Below, in pieces: positions 44,301 to 52,551 of a stretch of 64,000 nt of DNA. Origin of the DNA: UBA11222 sp049323435 (GTDB taxonomy: Bacteria; Pseudomonadota; Alphaproteobacteria; UBA11222); assembly GCA_049323435.1 (NCBI GenBank), contig JBMOMX010000029.1, positions 1-64,000 on the forward strand. Direction: 5' to 3'. How positions within the stretch are numbered: the stretch's first letter is position 1; each line of letters begins with the position of its first letter. The notes below the pieces were generated by a model. It was not told the origin of the DNA and did no database searches. It saw only the letters and a program-made list of their open reading frames with translations. The translations under genes and the position numbers were made by a program.

Positions 44301-44441
44301 GGCTGGGTCATTGCCGGCGGCATCAGCCTGGGCACGGTTCTGACCCTTTTCATCCTTCCAACGGTCTACACACTGATCGCCCGCTTCCGCACGATCAAGC
44401 ACAGCGCCACACCCCCGGCCATCGTGGCGCCCGCCGAATAG
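41361..44441 (+). CDS. RND-family multidrug efflux pump, inner-membrane subunit
   Basis: A 1026-aa HAE1-type transporter with the usual twelve helices and two large periplasmic loops (after the first and seventh helix). The opening IRRPVLAVVMSLFLVLLGLISFGRLSVREYPNIDPP, the VGLVVDDAIVMLENIFRHIEEG proton-relay helix with paired aspartates, and GLVTLVGLITKHGILIVDFSNKLR are diagnostic. With its adaptor it forms a tripartite pump after recruiting a TolC-like channel from elsewhere. Substrate range cannot be read from the sequence; no local repressor gene is linked. Confidence 0.93.
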   Translation: MGGNSLPELCIRRPVLAVVMSLFLVLLGLISFGRLSVREYPNIDPPIVLVSTNYTGASAEILESQVTRVLEEALAGIEGIDYIRSVSRQELSQIAINFHLSRDIDAAVNDVRDRVGRARDKLPREIDEPLVQRIEADADPIMGNSLSSDRHSQMELTEAAELYAKDRLQALPGVAEVRIFGARRFSMRIWLDPARLAAYNLTAQDAENALRAQNIEIPSGRIESKEMEFSVLSETDMREPAEFEAVVLKQADGYPVRIRDVGRVELAPEEERSLVRFNGRTSVGLGIVKQSTGNPLEISRAVRAEIEKINPTLPEGMQIRVGYDTSVFIERSIEAVYWTIFEAVMLVGLIVLLFLRTPRATFIPLVTIPASLIAAFAVIAALGFTINTLTLLAMVLAVGLVVDDAIVMLENIFRHIEEGMQPMQAAFQGSREIGFAIIAMTITLAAVYAPIGFLTGRSGRLFVEFAWTLAATVLISGFVALTLTPMLCSRLLRHEERHGRLYTGIENALVSATSGYKRLLGLILSRRAMVLGVAGLFILAGAALFFSLKRELTPVEDRSSIVGIYIAPEGATIDYMDRFGRLTDEIYRTTPEIKSFFMVMGMPIINSGNTYLNLTEWDERDRSQMDIVKELSGRLGGLTGFMAFPMNRPSLGQSPMSRPLWIVLQSTDSYEEIERITQKVLGELRKYPGFVNIDTNLKLNKPELNVTVNRDKVQDAGVEVAAVGRTMETMLGGRKVTRFKREGKQYDVIVQMADIDRVNPDDLARIYVRGRDGGMIQLSNLVDVRESVAPRELVRFNQMHSSEINATLAPGFTLGEALDHLETVTRENIPASWQIDFISQSREYHAASTEIYFIFLLAVLFIYLVLSAQFESFLDPIVILLTVPLSMTGALLALKLTGGTLNIYSQIGLVTLVGLITKHGILIVDFSNKLRAEGKSIQEAVIEAAALRLRPILMTSGAMIMGAVPLCLASGAGAESRQAIGWVIAGGISLGTVLTLFILPTVYTLIARFRTIKHSATPPAIVAPAE

Positions 44442-44468
44442 CCCCCTGTACGAAACCGCCTCTCAGAC

Positions 44469-44518
44469 AAAAAATGAAATGGCCCGCCACCCGAAGCCCG
44501 CAGGGCGTAGGGTGGCGG
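44469..44518 (-). terminator. Terminator overlapping the tRNA-Ser 3' end
   Basis: CCGCCACCC (44484-44492) pairs with GGGTGGCGG (44510-44518), with an inner GCCC/GGGC pair; read on the minus strand a T run follows at 44469-44474. The right arm includes the encoded CCA and the last acceptor bases of the tRNA. Confidence 0.7.
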
Positions 44519-44605
44519 AGGGGATGAGATTCGAACTCACGATACGACTTGACATCGTATAACGGTTTAGCAAACCGCCGCCTTCAGCCACTCGGCCACC
44601 CCTCC
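44513..44605 (-). tRNA. tRNA-Ser (GCT)
   Basis: A 93-nt cloverleaf with a long variable arm: acceptor GGAGGGG/CCCCTCC with discriminator G, D arm GGCCGAGTGGC, anticodon GCT at 44569-44571 (minus), variable arm ACGATGTCAAGTCGT, T arm GTTCGAATC, and encoded CCA at 44513-44515. No integrase or duplicated tRNA end was seen, so it shows no sign of use as an attachment site here. Confidence 0.96.
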
Positions 44606-44703
44606 ATATGCGCAGCCAATGGGGATCTGTGTGCGGATCGGTGCCCGCACGCCTCCATTAACTATCGCAGAACCTATCTAGTTAGACTAGTTTGAAGAGA
44701 GAT

Positions 44704-44967
44704 TCAACCGGCGTGCGATAACAGCCATTCGCGGGCCAGGCGCTGGGCCTCGGCGATCTGGGCCGGGGTCATTTCCAGCGCCAGCTCTGCACGCCAGCTC
44801 AGCGCCTCGCGCTGGCCTTTGACGGCGGCGACATTGAACCATTTATGCGCGGATACAAGATCAAACGGCACACCCTTGCCGGTGGAATAGCTGATCGCCA
44901 GTTGCAGGCAGCTTTTGCCGTCCTGCGGCTCGTTGATTTCGTGATAAATGCTCTGTGCGTGACCCAT
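44704..44967 (-). CDS. Small Sel1-repeat-like protein
   Basis: An 87-aa soluble protein with a single Sel1-like helix pair: LAISYSTGKGVPFDLVSAHKWFNVAAVKGQREALSWRAELALEM, then AQIAEAQRLAREWL. Single-unit proteins of this kind are seen next to central metabolism genes in alphaproteobacteria, with no known role. I start at 44967 (GGAG 9 nt upstream); 44982 and 45030 are in-frame alternatives with worse spacing. It lies 312 nt downstream of alaS on the same strand. Confidence 0.7.
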   Translation of the reverse strand: MGHAQSIYHEINEPQDGKSCLQLAISYSTGKGVPFDLVSAHKWFNVAAVKGQREALSWRAELALEMTPAQIAEAQRLAREWLLSHAG

Positions 44968-45279
44968 GGCCGGATACTCCATTTCCCTGTTGTGACCTAC
45001 TGCCACTGGCTTGAGCGTTTCGTCGCCCATAAATCCAGCATGAGGGCAAGTTTCGACCCGGTAATCCTAAGATGAGGTAAACAGATCCGCGGCGTATCGT
45101 TAATGGGAAAAAATTTCACTGCGCCGTAACAGGGATCACATAATGGTAATTTCCCGCAGAAATATGGGATTTTCTGGGCTATGCGGGACAAGTGGGCGCG
45201 CAGGCAAAGAGGTAAACACCGAAAAATAAATGCAGTCAGCCCGAAAAAATCGGAATTTATTTTGCCTTGAAGGGCCGGC
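44968..45279. other. 312-bp gap between alaS and the Sel1-like gene
   Basis: No gene seen. A weak imperfect hairpin (CCCGCAGAAA against TTTTCTGGG, about 45163-45188) might end the alaS transcript but lacks a T run. The promoter of the Sel1-like gene is presumably here. Confidence 0.5.
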
Positions 45280-47985
45280 TTATGATTCGCGGGCTGTTTG
45301 GCCGAGTAATGCGCGCACCGCGTCCAGCGCGTCTGCGGCTTTAGCGCCGTCCGGGCCGCCTGCCTGGGCCATGTCGGGCCGCCCGCCGCCGCCCGCGCCG
45401 CCCATGGCCGCCGCACCGGCGCGCACCAGATCCACGGCGCTGATCCGCGCCGTCAGATCATCGCTGACGCCAATCGCCAGCGCGCCCTTGCCCTCATTCA
45501 CCGCCACAAATGCGACCACGCCGGAACCCAGGCTTTGCTTGCCCGCGTCAATCAGGCCGCGCAGATCCTTTGGATTGACGCCTTCAAGGATGCGCGCCAT
45601 CAGTTTGACGCCCGCAATTTCTTCCGGCGCGGCGCTGGCGGCGTTTTGCGTGCCCGCTACAGGCCCGGCCACCGCCAGGCGGGTGCGCAATTCGCTGATT
45701 TCGCGCTCCTGCTTTTTGCGTTCTTCCATCAGGGCGGCCACACGGGCGGGCAATTCCTCCGGGATGGCGCGCAGGGCCTGGGCCGCATCGCGCACCAGGC
45801 GGTCGCGGGACGCCAGATATTCAAACGCCGCCTGGCCGCTCAGCGCCTCGATGCGCCGCACGCCGGATGCGACCGCCGATTCGCCAAGAATGTGGATCAG
45901 CGCCATATCGCCGGTGCGCGCCACATGCGTGCCGCCGCACAGTTCCACCGAAAATGGCTGCAATTCCTTATGCTCGGCGGACGGGACCGCGCCCATGCTC
46001 AGTACACGGACTTCATCGCCATATTTTTCGCCAAACAGCGCCATCGCGCCATGCGCCACCGCCTCATCGGGGGCCATCAGCCGGGTGGTCACCGGTGTGT
46101 TCTGCCGCACAACGGCGTTGACCAGATATTCCGTCTCGGCCAGCTCGGCGGGGCTCATCGCCTTGGGATGCGAAAAATCGAAACGCAACCGGTCCGCGCC
46201 CACGGAAGACCCCTTTTGCGTGACATGCGGACCCAGCACCTGACGCAATGCGGCATGCAGCAGATGGGTGGCGGAATGATTGGCGCGGATGGCGGTGCGG
46301 CGTGCGGGATCAACCCGCGCCTCAACACTGTCGCCCAGGCGCAGAACCCCGCCCCGGACAGAGCCCACATGCACATGCAGATCGCCCAGCTGTTTTCTTG
46401 TGTCGCGCACCATCACGCGGACGCCAGTGGCGGCGATCAACATGCCGGTGTCGCCGATCTGGCCGCCGGATTCTGCGTAAAACGGCGTCTGGTTGAGCAC
46501 CACCTGCACTTCGGTTCCTTCGCCCGCCTCTTTGACCTCGCGCCCATCGGTGACAATGGCGATGACCAGCCCCTCGCCCTGTTCGCTTTCATAGCCGAGA
46601 AATTCTGTGCCGCCTGCGCGTTCGCGCACGCCAAACCATACGGTTTCGGCCGCCGCCTCGCCCGATCCGGCCCATGCGGCGCGCGCCTCGGCCTTTTGAT
46701 GCGCCATGGCGCTGTTGAACGCGGTGTGATCGACGCTGATATTGCGGTGGCGCAGCGCGTCTTCGGTCAGATCGAGCGGAAAACCATAGGTGTCATAGAG
46801 TTTGAACGCCACGTCGCCGGACAGCACCGCGCCCGGCGCAAGGCTGGCGGTTTCTTCCTCCAGCAGTTTCAGGCCGCGTTCCAGCGTGCGGCGGAAACGT
46901 TCTTCCTCCAGCTTCAGCGTTTCCTCAATCAGCGGCTTTGCGGGCAGCAATTCGTGATAATGCGTCCCCATCTGGCGCTCCAGGGCGGAAACCAGGCGCC
47001 ACAGCACCGGCTGTTTCGCGCCCAGCATTTCGGCATGGCGCATGGCGCGGCGCATGATCCGGCGCAGCACATAGCCGCGCCCCTCATTGGAGGGCAGCAC
47101 CCCATCGGCGATCAGAAATCCGGCCGAGCGCAAATGATCGGCAATGACACGGTAACTGGCGGCCATCGGCCCGTCCGGATCGCCGCCAATGGCGTCTGCC
47201 GCGGCCTCAACCAGCGCGCGCAGCACATCGGTGCTGAACACATCATGCTTGCCCTGCAACACCGCGCCGATGCGTTCCAGCCCCATGCCGGTGTCGATGG
47301 AGGGTTTGGGCAGCGCCACCCGGTCGCCGGGCGCGCGCTGGTCATATTGCATGAACACCAGATTCCAGATTTCGACAAACCGGTCGCCATCCTGATCCTT
47401 TGAGCCGGGCGGGCCGCCGGGAATGCCGGGGCCATGGTCAAAGAAAATTTCCGAACAGGGGCCGCAGGGGCCGGTATCGCCCATCGACCAGAAATTGTCC
47501 GAACTGGCGATGCGGATGATGCGGTCCTCCGGCAGGCCCGCGATCTTGCGCCACAGGCCATGCGCCTCGTCATCATCGGCATAGACAGTGACGCATAGCC
47601 GCGACGCGGGCAGGCCAAATTCTTTGGTGATCAGCCGCCAGGCCAGCTCAATTGCGGTTTCCTTGAAATAATCGCCAAAGGAAAAATTGCCCAGCATTTC
47701 AAAAAATGTCAGATGCCGGGCGGTATAGCCGACATTATCCAGATCATTATGCTTGCCGCCTGCGCGCACGCATTTCTGCGATGTGGCGGCGCGTGTATAA
47801 GGGCGGTTTTCCTGGCCGGTAAAGACATTCTTGAACTGCACCATGCCGGCATTGGTGAACATCAAGGTCGGATCATTGCGCGGCACCAGCGGCGAGGATG
47901 GTACGATCACATGGTCATTACCCGCAAAAAAATCCAGAAATGTCGCGCGAATCCCGTTCAGACTCGTCACCGGCGGCTTGGCCAT
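45280..47985 (-). CDS. alaS: Alanyl-tRNA synthetase
   Basis: A 901-aa class II synthetase with the complete domain set. The N-terminal catalytic core (FTNAGMVQFKNVFTG, RHLTFFEMLGNFSFGDYF, GDTGPCGPCSEIFFD) charges alanine. The editing domain has the zinc ligands in HSATHLLHA and the C/H pair in ELCGGTHVARTGDM. A C-terminal coiled coil and glycine-rich C-Ala domain end near GGGGRPDMAQAGG. GGGAA lies 6 nt before the ATG. recA, often upstream in this class, is not adjacent here. Confidence 0.97.
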   Translation of the reverse strand: MAKPPVTSLNGIRATFLDFFAGNDHVIVPSSPLVPRNDPTLMFTNAGMVQFKNVFTGQENRPYTRAATSQKCVRAGGKHNDLDNVGYTARHLTFFEMLGNFSFGDYFKETAIELAWRLITKEFGLPASRLCVTVYADDDEAHGLWRKIAGLPEDRIIRIASSDNFWSMGDTGPCGPCSEIFFDHGPGIPGGPPGSKDQDGDRFVEIWNLVFMQYDQRAPGDRVALPKPSIDTGMGLERIGAVLQGKHDVFSTDVLRALVEAAADAIGGDPDGPMAASYRVIADHLRSAGFLIADGVLPSNEGRGYVLRRIMRRAMRHAEMLGAKQPVLWRLVSALERQMGTHYHELLPAKPLIEETLKLEEERFRRTLERGLKLLEEETASLAPGAVLSGDVAFKLYDTYGFPLDLTEDALRHRNISVDHTAFNSAMAHQKAEARAAWAGSGEAAAETVWFGVRERAGGTEFLGYESEQGEGLVIAIVTDGREVKEAGEGTEVQVVLNQTPFYAESGGQIGDTGMLIAATGVRVMVRDTRKQLGDLHVHVGSVRGGVLRLGDSVEARVDPARRTAIRANHSATHLLHAALRQVLGPHVTQKGSSVGADRLRFDFSHPKAMSPAELAETEYLVNAVVRQNTPVTTRLMAPDEAVAHGAMALFGEKYGDEVRVLSMGAVPSAEHKELQPFSVELCGGTHVARTGDMALIHILGESAVASGVRRIEALSGQAAFEYLASRDRLVRDAAQALRAIPEELPARVAALMEERKKQEREISELRTRLAVAGPVAGTQNAASAAPEEIAGVKLMARILEGVNPKDLRGLIDAGKQSLGSGVVAFVAVNEGKGALAIGVSDDLTARISAVDLVRAGAAAMGGAGGGGRPDMAQAGGPDGAKAADALDAVRALLGQTARES

Positions 47986-48136
47986 GCAAACTTCCCAATA
48001 GAAAAATAAAGGAACAGATATCCAGTCTGGTTTTAACGGCCCCCCGCCTGCATGTCTAGGCTCGCATCCGGGCTTGCGCTCTTCGCCCGCTTGTGCGGAA
48101 ATGGGGCCAATAACACAACAGACAAGGGAGACAGGG

Positions 48137-48973
48137 ATGAGCGCAAGATATCAGGGGCGCGTGGCCGTCATTACCGGCGGGGCCAGCGGCATCGGCGCCG
48201 CTACGGTGCGCAAATTTGTGGGCGAGGGCGCCAAAGTGGTGATCGCCGACATGCAGGAGGAAATGGGTAAAAAACTGGCCGCCGAACTGGGCGCGTCCGT
48301 GCATTTCCAGCGCACCGATGTCACGCATGAATCCCAGGTCAAGGCGGCGGTGGACGCGGCGGTCAGCAAATTCGGGCGGCTGGACTGTATCTTCAATAAT
48401 GCGGGCTTTGGCGGCGCGGCAGGCCCGGTGGAAACCATTTCCGCCGAGGATTATGACATCACCATGGATGTGCTGGTGAAGGGCGTGTTTTTCGGCATCA
48501 AGCATGCGGCCCCGATCCTGAAGGCGCAAGGCTCCGGCACTATCGTCAATACCGCCAGCATCGCCGCGTTTTATTCCGGGATCGGGCCGGTCTTGTATAA
48601 TGCGGCCAAGGCTGCGGTGCTGCAAATGACCAAAAGCATGGCGCTGGAATTTGGCTATTTTGGCGTGCGGGTCAATTGCGTCTGCCCCGGCATTATCGCC
48701 ACGCCACTGGCGGCGGGCAGGGCCGGGGCCTCTGATGAGGTCATTGACAAAATGCGCAATGATCTGGGCGAGGAAGAAGTGCTGCGCCGCATCGGCAATC
48801 CAGAAGAAATCGCCGATGCCGTATTCTGGCTGGCCAGCGATGAATCCAGCTATGTCAATGGCCATGCGCTGGTGGTGGATGGCGGCCGCACGGCGGGCCT
48901 GCCCTATCAAAAACAAACCAACTGGCTGAAAAAACCCCGCGAACTGCGCCTATACAGGCCGGAGGGGCGGTAG
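48137..48973 (+). CDS. Short-chain dehydrogenase/reductase
   Basis: A 278-aa SDR: TGGASGIGAA cofactor loop, NNAGFGG, catalytic Ser in NTASIAAFYSG, YNAAK active-site Tyr/Lys, and CPGIIATPLAAG. An aspartate in VVIADMQEE at the end of the second strand suggests NAD preference. The substrate alcohol or ketone is unknown. GGGAG stands 6 nt before the ATG at 48137, preferred over 48074. Divergent from alaS, convergent with pssA. Confidence 0.87.
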   Translation: MSARYQGRVAVITGGASGIGAATVRKFVGEGAKVVIADMQEEMGKKLAAELGASVHFQRTDVTHESQVKAAVDAAVSKFGRLDCIFNNAGFGGAAGPVETISAEDYDITMDVLVKGVFFGIKHAAPILKAQGSGTIVNTASIAAFYSGIGPVLYNAAKAAVLQMTKSMALEFGYFGVRVNCVCPGIIATPLAAGRAGASDEVIDKMRNDLGEEEVLRRIGNPEEIADAVFWLASDESSYVNGHALVVDGGRTAGLPYQKQTNWLKKPRELRLYRPEGR

Positions 48974-48983
48974 ACCGGTATGA

Positions 48984-49781
48984 TTATGCGGCTGTCCCCG
49001 GCCCGTCAGGCGTGCGCGTCATGGCGGGCTGGGCGTGCGCCTGCGCATGGCGGTGATGGCTGATCACGCTGAACGGGATCAGCGTCAGATAGCCAAGCGC
49101 GGCCAGGACATACATCAGCCAGGGATAGCCGACCACGGCCGCTGCCGCCACGCCCGCGATCAGCAGAATGGGCAGAACCATTTCACGCCCGATATGCGCC
49201 CGTTTCAGCGAAAAAGTCGGGATACGGCTGATCATCAGAAAGGCGATGGCGCTGGTATAGATGCCGGTAAGCAGGGCTGCCTCGCGCAGCCATTCCCATC
49301 CCAGCAGATATAACGCAATCGGCAGCAGCGACAGACAGGCGCCTGCCGGGGCGGGAACGCCGGTAAAAAATCTGACACTCCATTCCGGTCTGTCCGGCTG
49401 TTCCAGCGCGGTGTTGAAACGCGCCAGGCGCAGTGCGCCGCACACCGCAAATCCCAGTACAATAATCCAGCCGAGCCCGCCCAAAGTTTCAAGGGTCCAT
49501 AAATACAGGATAAGCGCCGGTGTCACGCCGAAATTGACAAAATCCGACAGTGAATCCAGTTCCGCGCCGAATTTGCTGGTGCCTTTCAGCAGCCGCGCAA
49601 CCCGCCCATCCAGCGTATCAATAATGGCGGCAACCGCTATTGCCAGCACGGCCATGTCAAAACGGTCATGAATGGCCAGTTGCACGCCGGTCAATCCGGC
49701 ACACAGGCCCAGCACCGTGAGGATGTTGGGCGCCAGGCTGCGCAAGGGCAGCAAACGGCGCTGGGGCCGGTCAAACATCAT
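48984..49781 (-). CDS. pssA: CDP-diacylglycerol-serine O-phosphatidyltransferase
   Basis: A 265-aa membrane enzyme making phosphatidylserine. The CDP-alcohol phosphatidyltransferase motif DGx2ARx8Gx3Dx3D is complete (DGRVARLL ... GAELDSLSD), with about seven hydrophobic helices. A TTG at 49793 could extend it by four residues; the ATG at 49781 is preferred. It starts 24 nt after the psd stop and forms an operon with it, so phosphatidylethanolamine synthesis is encoded as one unit. Confidence 0.93.
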   Translation of the reverse strand: MMFDRPQRRLLPLRSLAPNILTVLGLCAGLTGVQLAIHDRFDMAVLAIAVAAIIDTLDGRVARLLKGTSKFGAELDSLSDFVNFGVTPALILYLWTLETLGGLGWIIVLGFAVCGALRLARFNTALEQPDRPEWSVRFFTGVPAPAGACLSLLPIALYLLGWEWLREAALLTGIYTSAIAFLMISRIPTFSLKRAHIGREMVLPILLIAGVAAAAVVGYPWLMYVLAALGYLTLIPFSVISHHRHAQAHAQPAMTRTPDGPGTAA

Positions 49782-49805
49782 GTTCTGGCGCAATTCGGGT
49801 TTGCA

Positions 49806-50498
49806 TTATGATTTGCGTCCTGTGCGTTGGGCCTCACCGGAACCAAGATCGGCAATGACCGTTTCGCCTGCCACCATGGTCTGCCCCAATATGACCAGCG
49901 GCGCCACGCCTTCGGGCAGATAGACATCCACACGGCTGCCAAAGCGGATCATGCCGAATCGCTCGCCCGCGCGCAGGGTCTGGTTTTCGGCAGCCCAGCA
50001 GATGATGCGGCGGGCGACCAGCCCGGCAATCTGCACCACCGCCAGCCTTGTGCCATCTGCGGTCGTCAGGCACAGCGCATTGCGTTCATTGTCCTCGCTT
50101 GCCTTGTCCAGTGAGGCGTTGAAAAACAGGCCTGGAATATAGGCGATCCGGGTAATTTCCGCGTCCACCGGAATGCGGTTCACATGGCAGTTGAAAACAT
50201 TCATGAAAATACTGACACGGGTCATCAGCGGTTCGGGCATGTCCAGTTCCACGGGCGGCGGAACCTGGGATATGGCGGAAACAATGCCATCGGCCGGGCT
50301 GATCACCAGGCCGCCGCGCTCCGGCGTTATCCGTGCCGGATCCCGGAAGAAATAGGCGCACCAGCAGGTCAGCAACACCCCGGTCCAGCCTAGGGGGTCA
50401 TAGATTAAAAACAGCACCATGGTTATTGCGACGAATATCGCGATGAAGCGATGTCCTTCACGATGGATCGGGGCAAAAATTGATGTCAAAACTTCCAT
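49806..50498 (-). CDS. psd: Phosphatidylserine decarboxylase (short form)
   Basis: A 230-aa proenzyme of the short Psd class. Residues 8-50 hold one or two membrane segments. FRDPARITP, SPADGIV, FMNVFNCHVNR and the self-cleavage site FGSR (Gly187-Ser188, where the pyruvoyl group forms) are intact. It converts phosphatidylserine to phosphatidylethanolamine on the inner membrane, using the product of the downstream pssA. Confidence 0.95.
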   Translation of the reverse strand: MEVLTSIFAPIHREGHRFIAIFVAITMVLFLIYDPLGWTGVLLTCWCAYFFRDPARITPERGGLVISPADGIVSAISQVPPPVELDMPEPLMTRVSIFMNVFNCHVNRIPVDAEITRIAYIPGLFFNASLDKASEDNERNALCLTTADGTRLAVVQIAGLVARRIICWAAENQTLRAGERFGMIRFGSRVDVYLPEGVAPLVILGQTMVAGETVIADLGSGEAQRTGRKS

Positions 50499-50568
50499 GC
50501 GGGCATTTTACTCACTGGTGGATGGGACAGTATAGCACAAGGCAGTCTACTATTTCGGGCGCGCCAAG

Positions 50569-52476
50569 TTAAGCGGTGGATTTTACCAGGGCTATTTCCG
50601 TCAAGCCGGCGGTTTCCGGCTCTTCGGCGTCACTTTGCTGGCGCCGCCAGAGATGCGCATAGGCGCCGTTCAGTTCCAGCAGGCTTTCATGCGTGCCGCG
50701 CTCCACAATGCGCCCGCCATCCAGCACCAGGATTTCGTCCGCATCCACGATGGTGGACAGCCTGTGGGCAATCACCAGGGTAGTCCGGTTGATGGAAATT
50801 TCGGCCAGTGCTGCCTGAATTTCGCGTTCCGTATGGGTGTCCAGCGCAGAGGTAGCTTCATCCAGAATCAGGATAGGCGGATTTTTGAGAATAGTGCGGG
50901 CGATCGCCACGCGCTGTTTTTCGCCGCCGGAAAGTTTAAGGCCGCGTTCGCCCACCCGGCTGTCAAGGCCTTTTGGCAGGCTGGCGATAAAGCGGTCGAT
51001 CTGCGCCAGGCGCGCCGCCTCACGAATTTCCGTTTCCGGGGCGCCGGGGCGGCCATAATGGATATTGTAGCCGATCGTGTCATTGAACAGCACAGTATCC
51101 TGCGGCACGATGCCGATGGCGGCGCGCAGGCTCGCCTGGGTCACCCGGGTGATATCCTGCCCGTCGATCAGCACCCGCCCGCCGCTCACGTCAAAAAACC
51201 GGTATAACAGCCGCGATATGGTGGACTTGCCCGCCCCGCTTGGCCCGACAATCGCGACCCGCTTTCCGGCCGGCACCGTGAAAGATACGCCGTTCAGAAT
51301 GGCGCGCCCGGCCTCATAGGTGAAATGCACATCTTCAAATCTGATTTCACCGCCCCGCACCTGAAGCGGCGTTGCACCGGGCGCATCCTGAATTTCCGGC
51401 GCTTCAAACAGCAGATTGAACATGCTTTCCATATCGGCCAGCGATTGCCGGATTTCGCGATACACCGAACCCAGCAGGTTCAGCGGCACGAAAAGCTGCA
51501 CCAGCATGGCATTGACCAGGACGAAATCGCCCAGGGTCCGGGTGCCGTTCATCACCCCGTAAGCCGCCAGGCACATCACCACCACCAGCCCGGCGGCAAT
51601 GATAATGCCCTGGCCGGTATTCAGAAATGACAGGCTTTTATTGGTGATCACCGACGCCTTTTCATAGCCTTCGAGCGATTGGTCATAGCGCCTGCTTTCA
51701 TGCGCCTCGTTGCAGAAATATTTTACGGTCTCGAAATTCAGCAGGCTGTCAATGGCTTTGGTGTTGGCCTCGGTATCGCGGTCATTCATCACCCGGCGAT
51801 GCTGGGTGCGCCACTCCGTGACCGTGAAGGTAAACCAGACATAGACGCCCACCATGACAAGCGTGGCCAGCATGTACCAGGCGTCGAAAAAATATAACAG
51901 GATGCCGGCAACCAGTAAAATTTCCAGAAATGTTGGAACAATATTGAACAGGCTGAAACGCAACAGATAGTCGATCCCCTTGGTGCCGCGGTCAATGACG
52001 CGGCTTAACCCGCCGGTGCGCCGGTTCAGATGAAAGCGCAGCGACAAAGCGTGCACATGCTCAAAAGTAATCAGCGCCAGGCGCCGCGCCGCATACTGGC
52101 TGACATCGGCAAATACCGCGTCACGCCCCTGGGTAAATATTTGTTGCAGGGCGCGCGCAACGCCATAGGCCAGAATAAGGGTGATAGGGACAGCCAGCAG
52201 GTCCAGGTTGGCGGCCAGGCGGCCCGCAATGCCGGCCGCCGCAGCCTCGCTATTGCCTGTTGCCTGCGGGCCGAGGCTGTCAACCGCCGCCTTATAGAGA
52301 AACGGCACATAGACGGTGACCAGCTTGGAAAGCAGCAGCAGCACAATCGCCAGCACGACACGCATCCGCAAATCCGGCCGCCCGGCCGGCCACAGATAGG
52401 GCGCCACAGTGGCCAATGTCTGCCACTGGTTTTCTGGTTCGGGGCTGTCTTCACCGCCACCGGCAAGAGATTTCAC
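50569..52476 (-). CDS. Atm1-type ABC exporter (fused permease-ATPase)
   Basis: About 635 aa. A six-helix exporter domain (first helix near VVLAIVLLLLSKLVTVYVPFLYKA) is followed by an ATPase with GPSGAGKST, LSGGEKQR and ILDEATSALD. NRRTGGLSRVIDRGTKGIDYLLR is typical of the Atm1/HMT family, which exports glutathione-linked sulfur or metal compounds. I favour a GTG at 52476: the longer frame opens with TTG at 52497, inside the T run of the terminator just upstream. Minus-strand neighbour of psd. Confidence 0.88.
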   Translation of the reverse strand: MKSLAGGGEDSPEPENQWQTLATVAPYLWPAGRPDLRMRVVLAIVLLLLSKLVTVYVPFLYKAAVDSLGPQATGNSEAAAAGIAGRLAANLDLLAVPITLILAYGVARALQQIFTQGRDAVFADVSQYAARRLALITFEHVHALSLRFHLNRRTGGLSRVIDRGTKGIDYLLRFSLFNIVPTFLEILLVAGILLYFFDAWYMLATLVMVGVYVWFTFTVTEWRTQHRRVMNDRDTEANTKAIDSLLNFETVKYFCNEAHESRRYDQSLEGYEKASVITNKSLSFLNTGQGIIIAAGLVVVMCLAAYGVMNGTRTLGDFVLVNAMLVQLFVPLNLLGSVYREIRQSLADMESMFNLLFEAPEIQDAPGATPLQVRGGEIRFEDVHFTYEAGRAILNGVSFTVPAGKRVAIVGPSGAGKSTISRLLYRFFDVSGGRVLIDGQDITRVTQASLRAAIGIVPQDTVLFNDTIGYNIHYGRPGAPETEIREAARLAQIDRFIASLPKGLDSRVGERGLKLSGGEKQRVAIARTILKNPPILILDEATSALDTHTEREIQAALAEISINRTTLVIAHRLSTIVDADEILVLDGGRIVERGTHESLLELNGAYAHLWRRQQSDAEEPETAGLTEIALVKSTA

Positions 52477-52495
52477 GGTCGTTTTGCCTGCACAC

Positions 52496-52528
52496 AAAAA
52501 AGGGGCCGGAAAAAATTACCGGCCCCTT
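52496..52528 (-). terminator. Terminator between the DUF1329 and exporter genes
   Basis: GGGGCCGG (52502-52509) and CCGGCCCC (52519-52526) form a perfect 8-bp stem; read on the minus strand six T residues follow (52496-52501). It lies directly before the exporter coding region. Confidence 0.9.
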
Positions 52529-52551
52529 CATTCTAGAGCATATTCGTCTGC

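Noticed and set aside
44513..44605. Integrated island at tRNA-Ser
   Set aside because: No integrase, no repeated tRNA end, and neighbours on both sides look ordinary.
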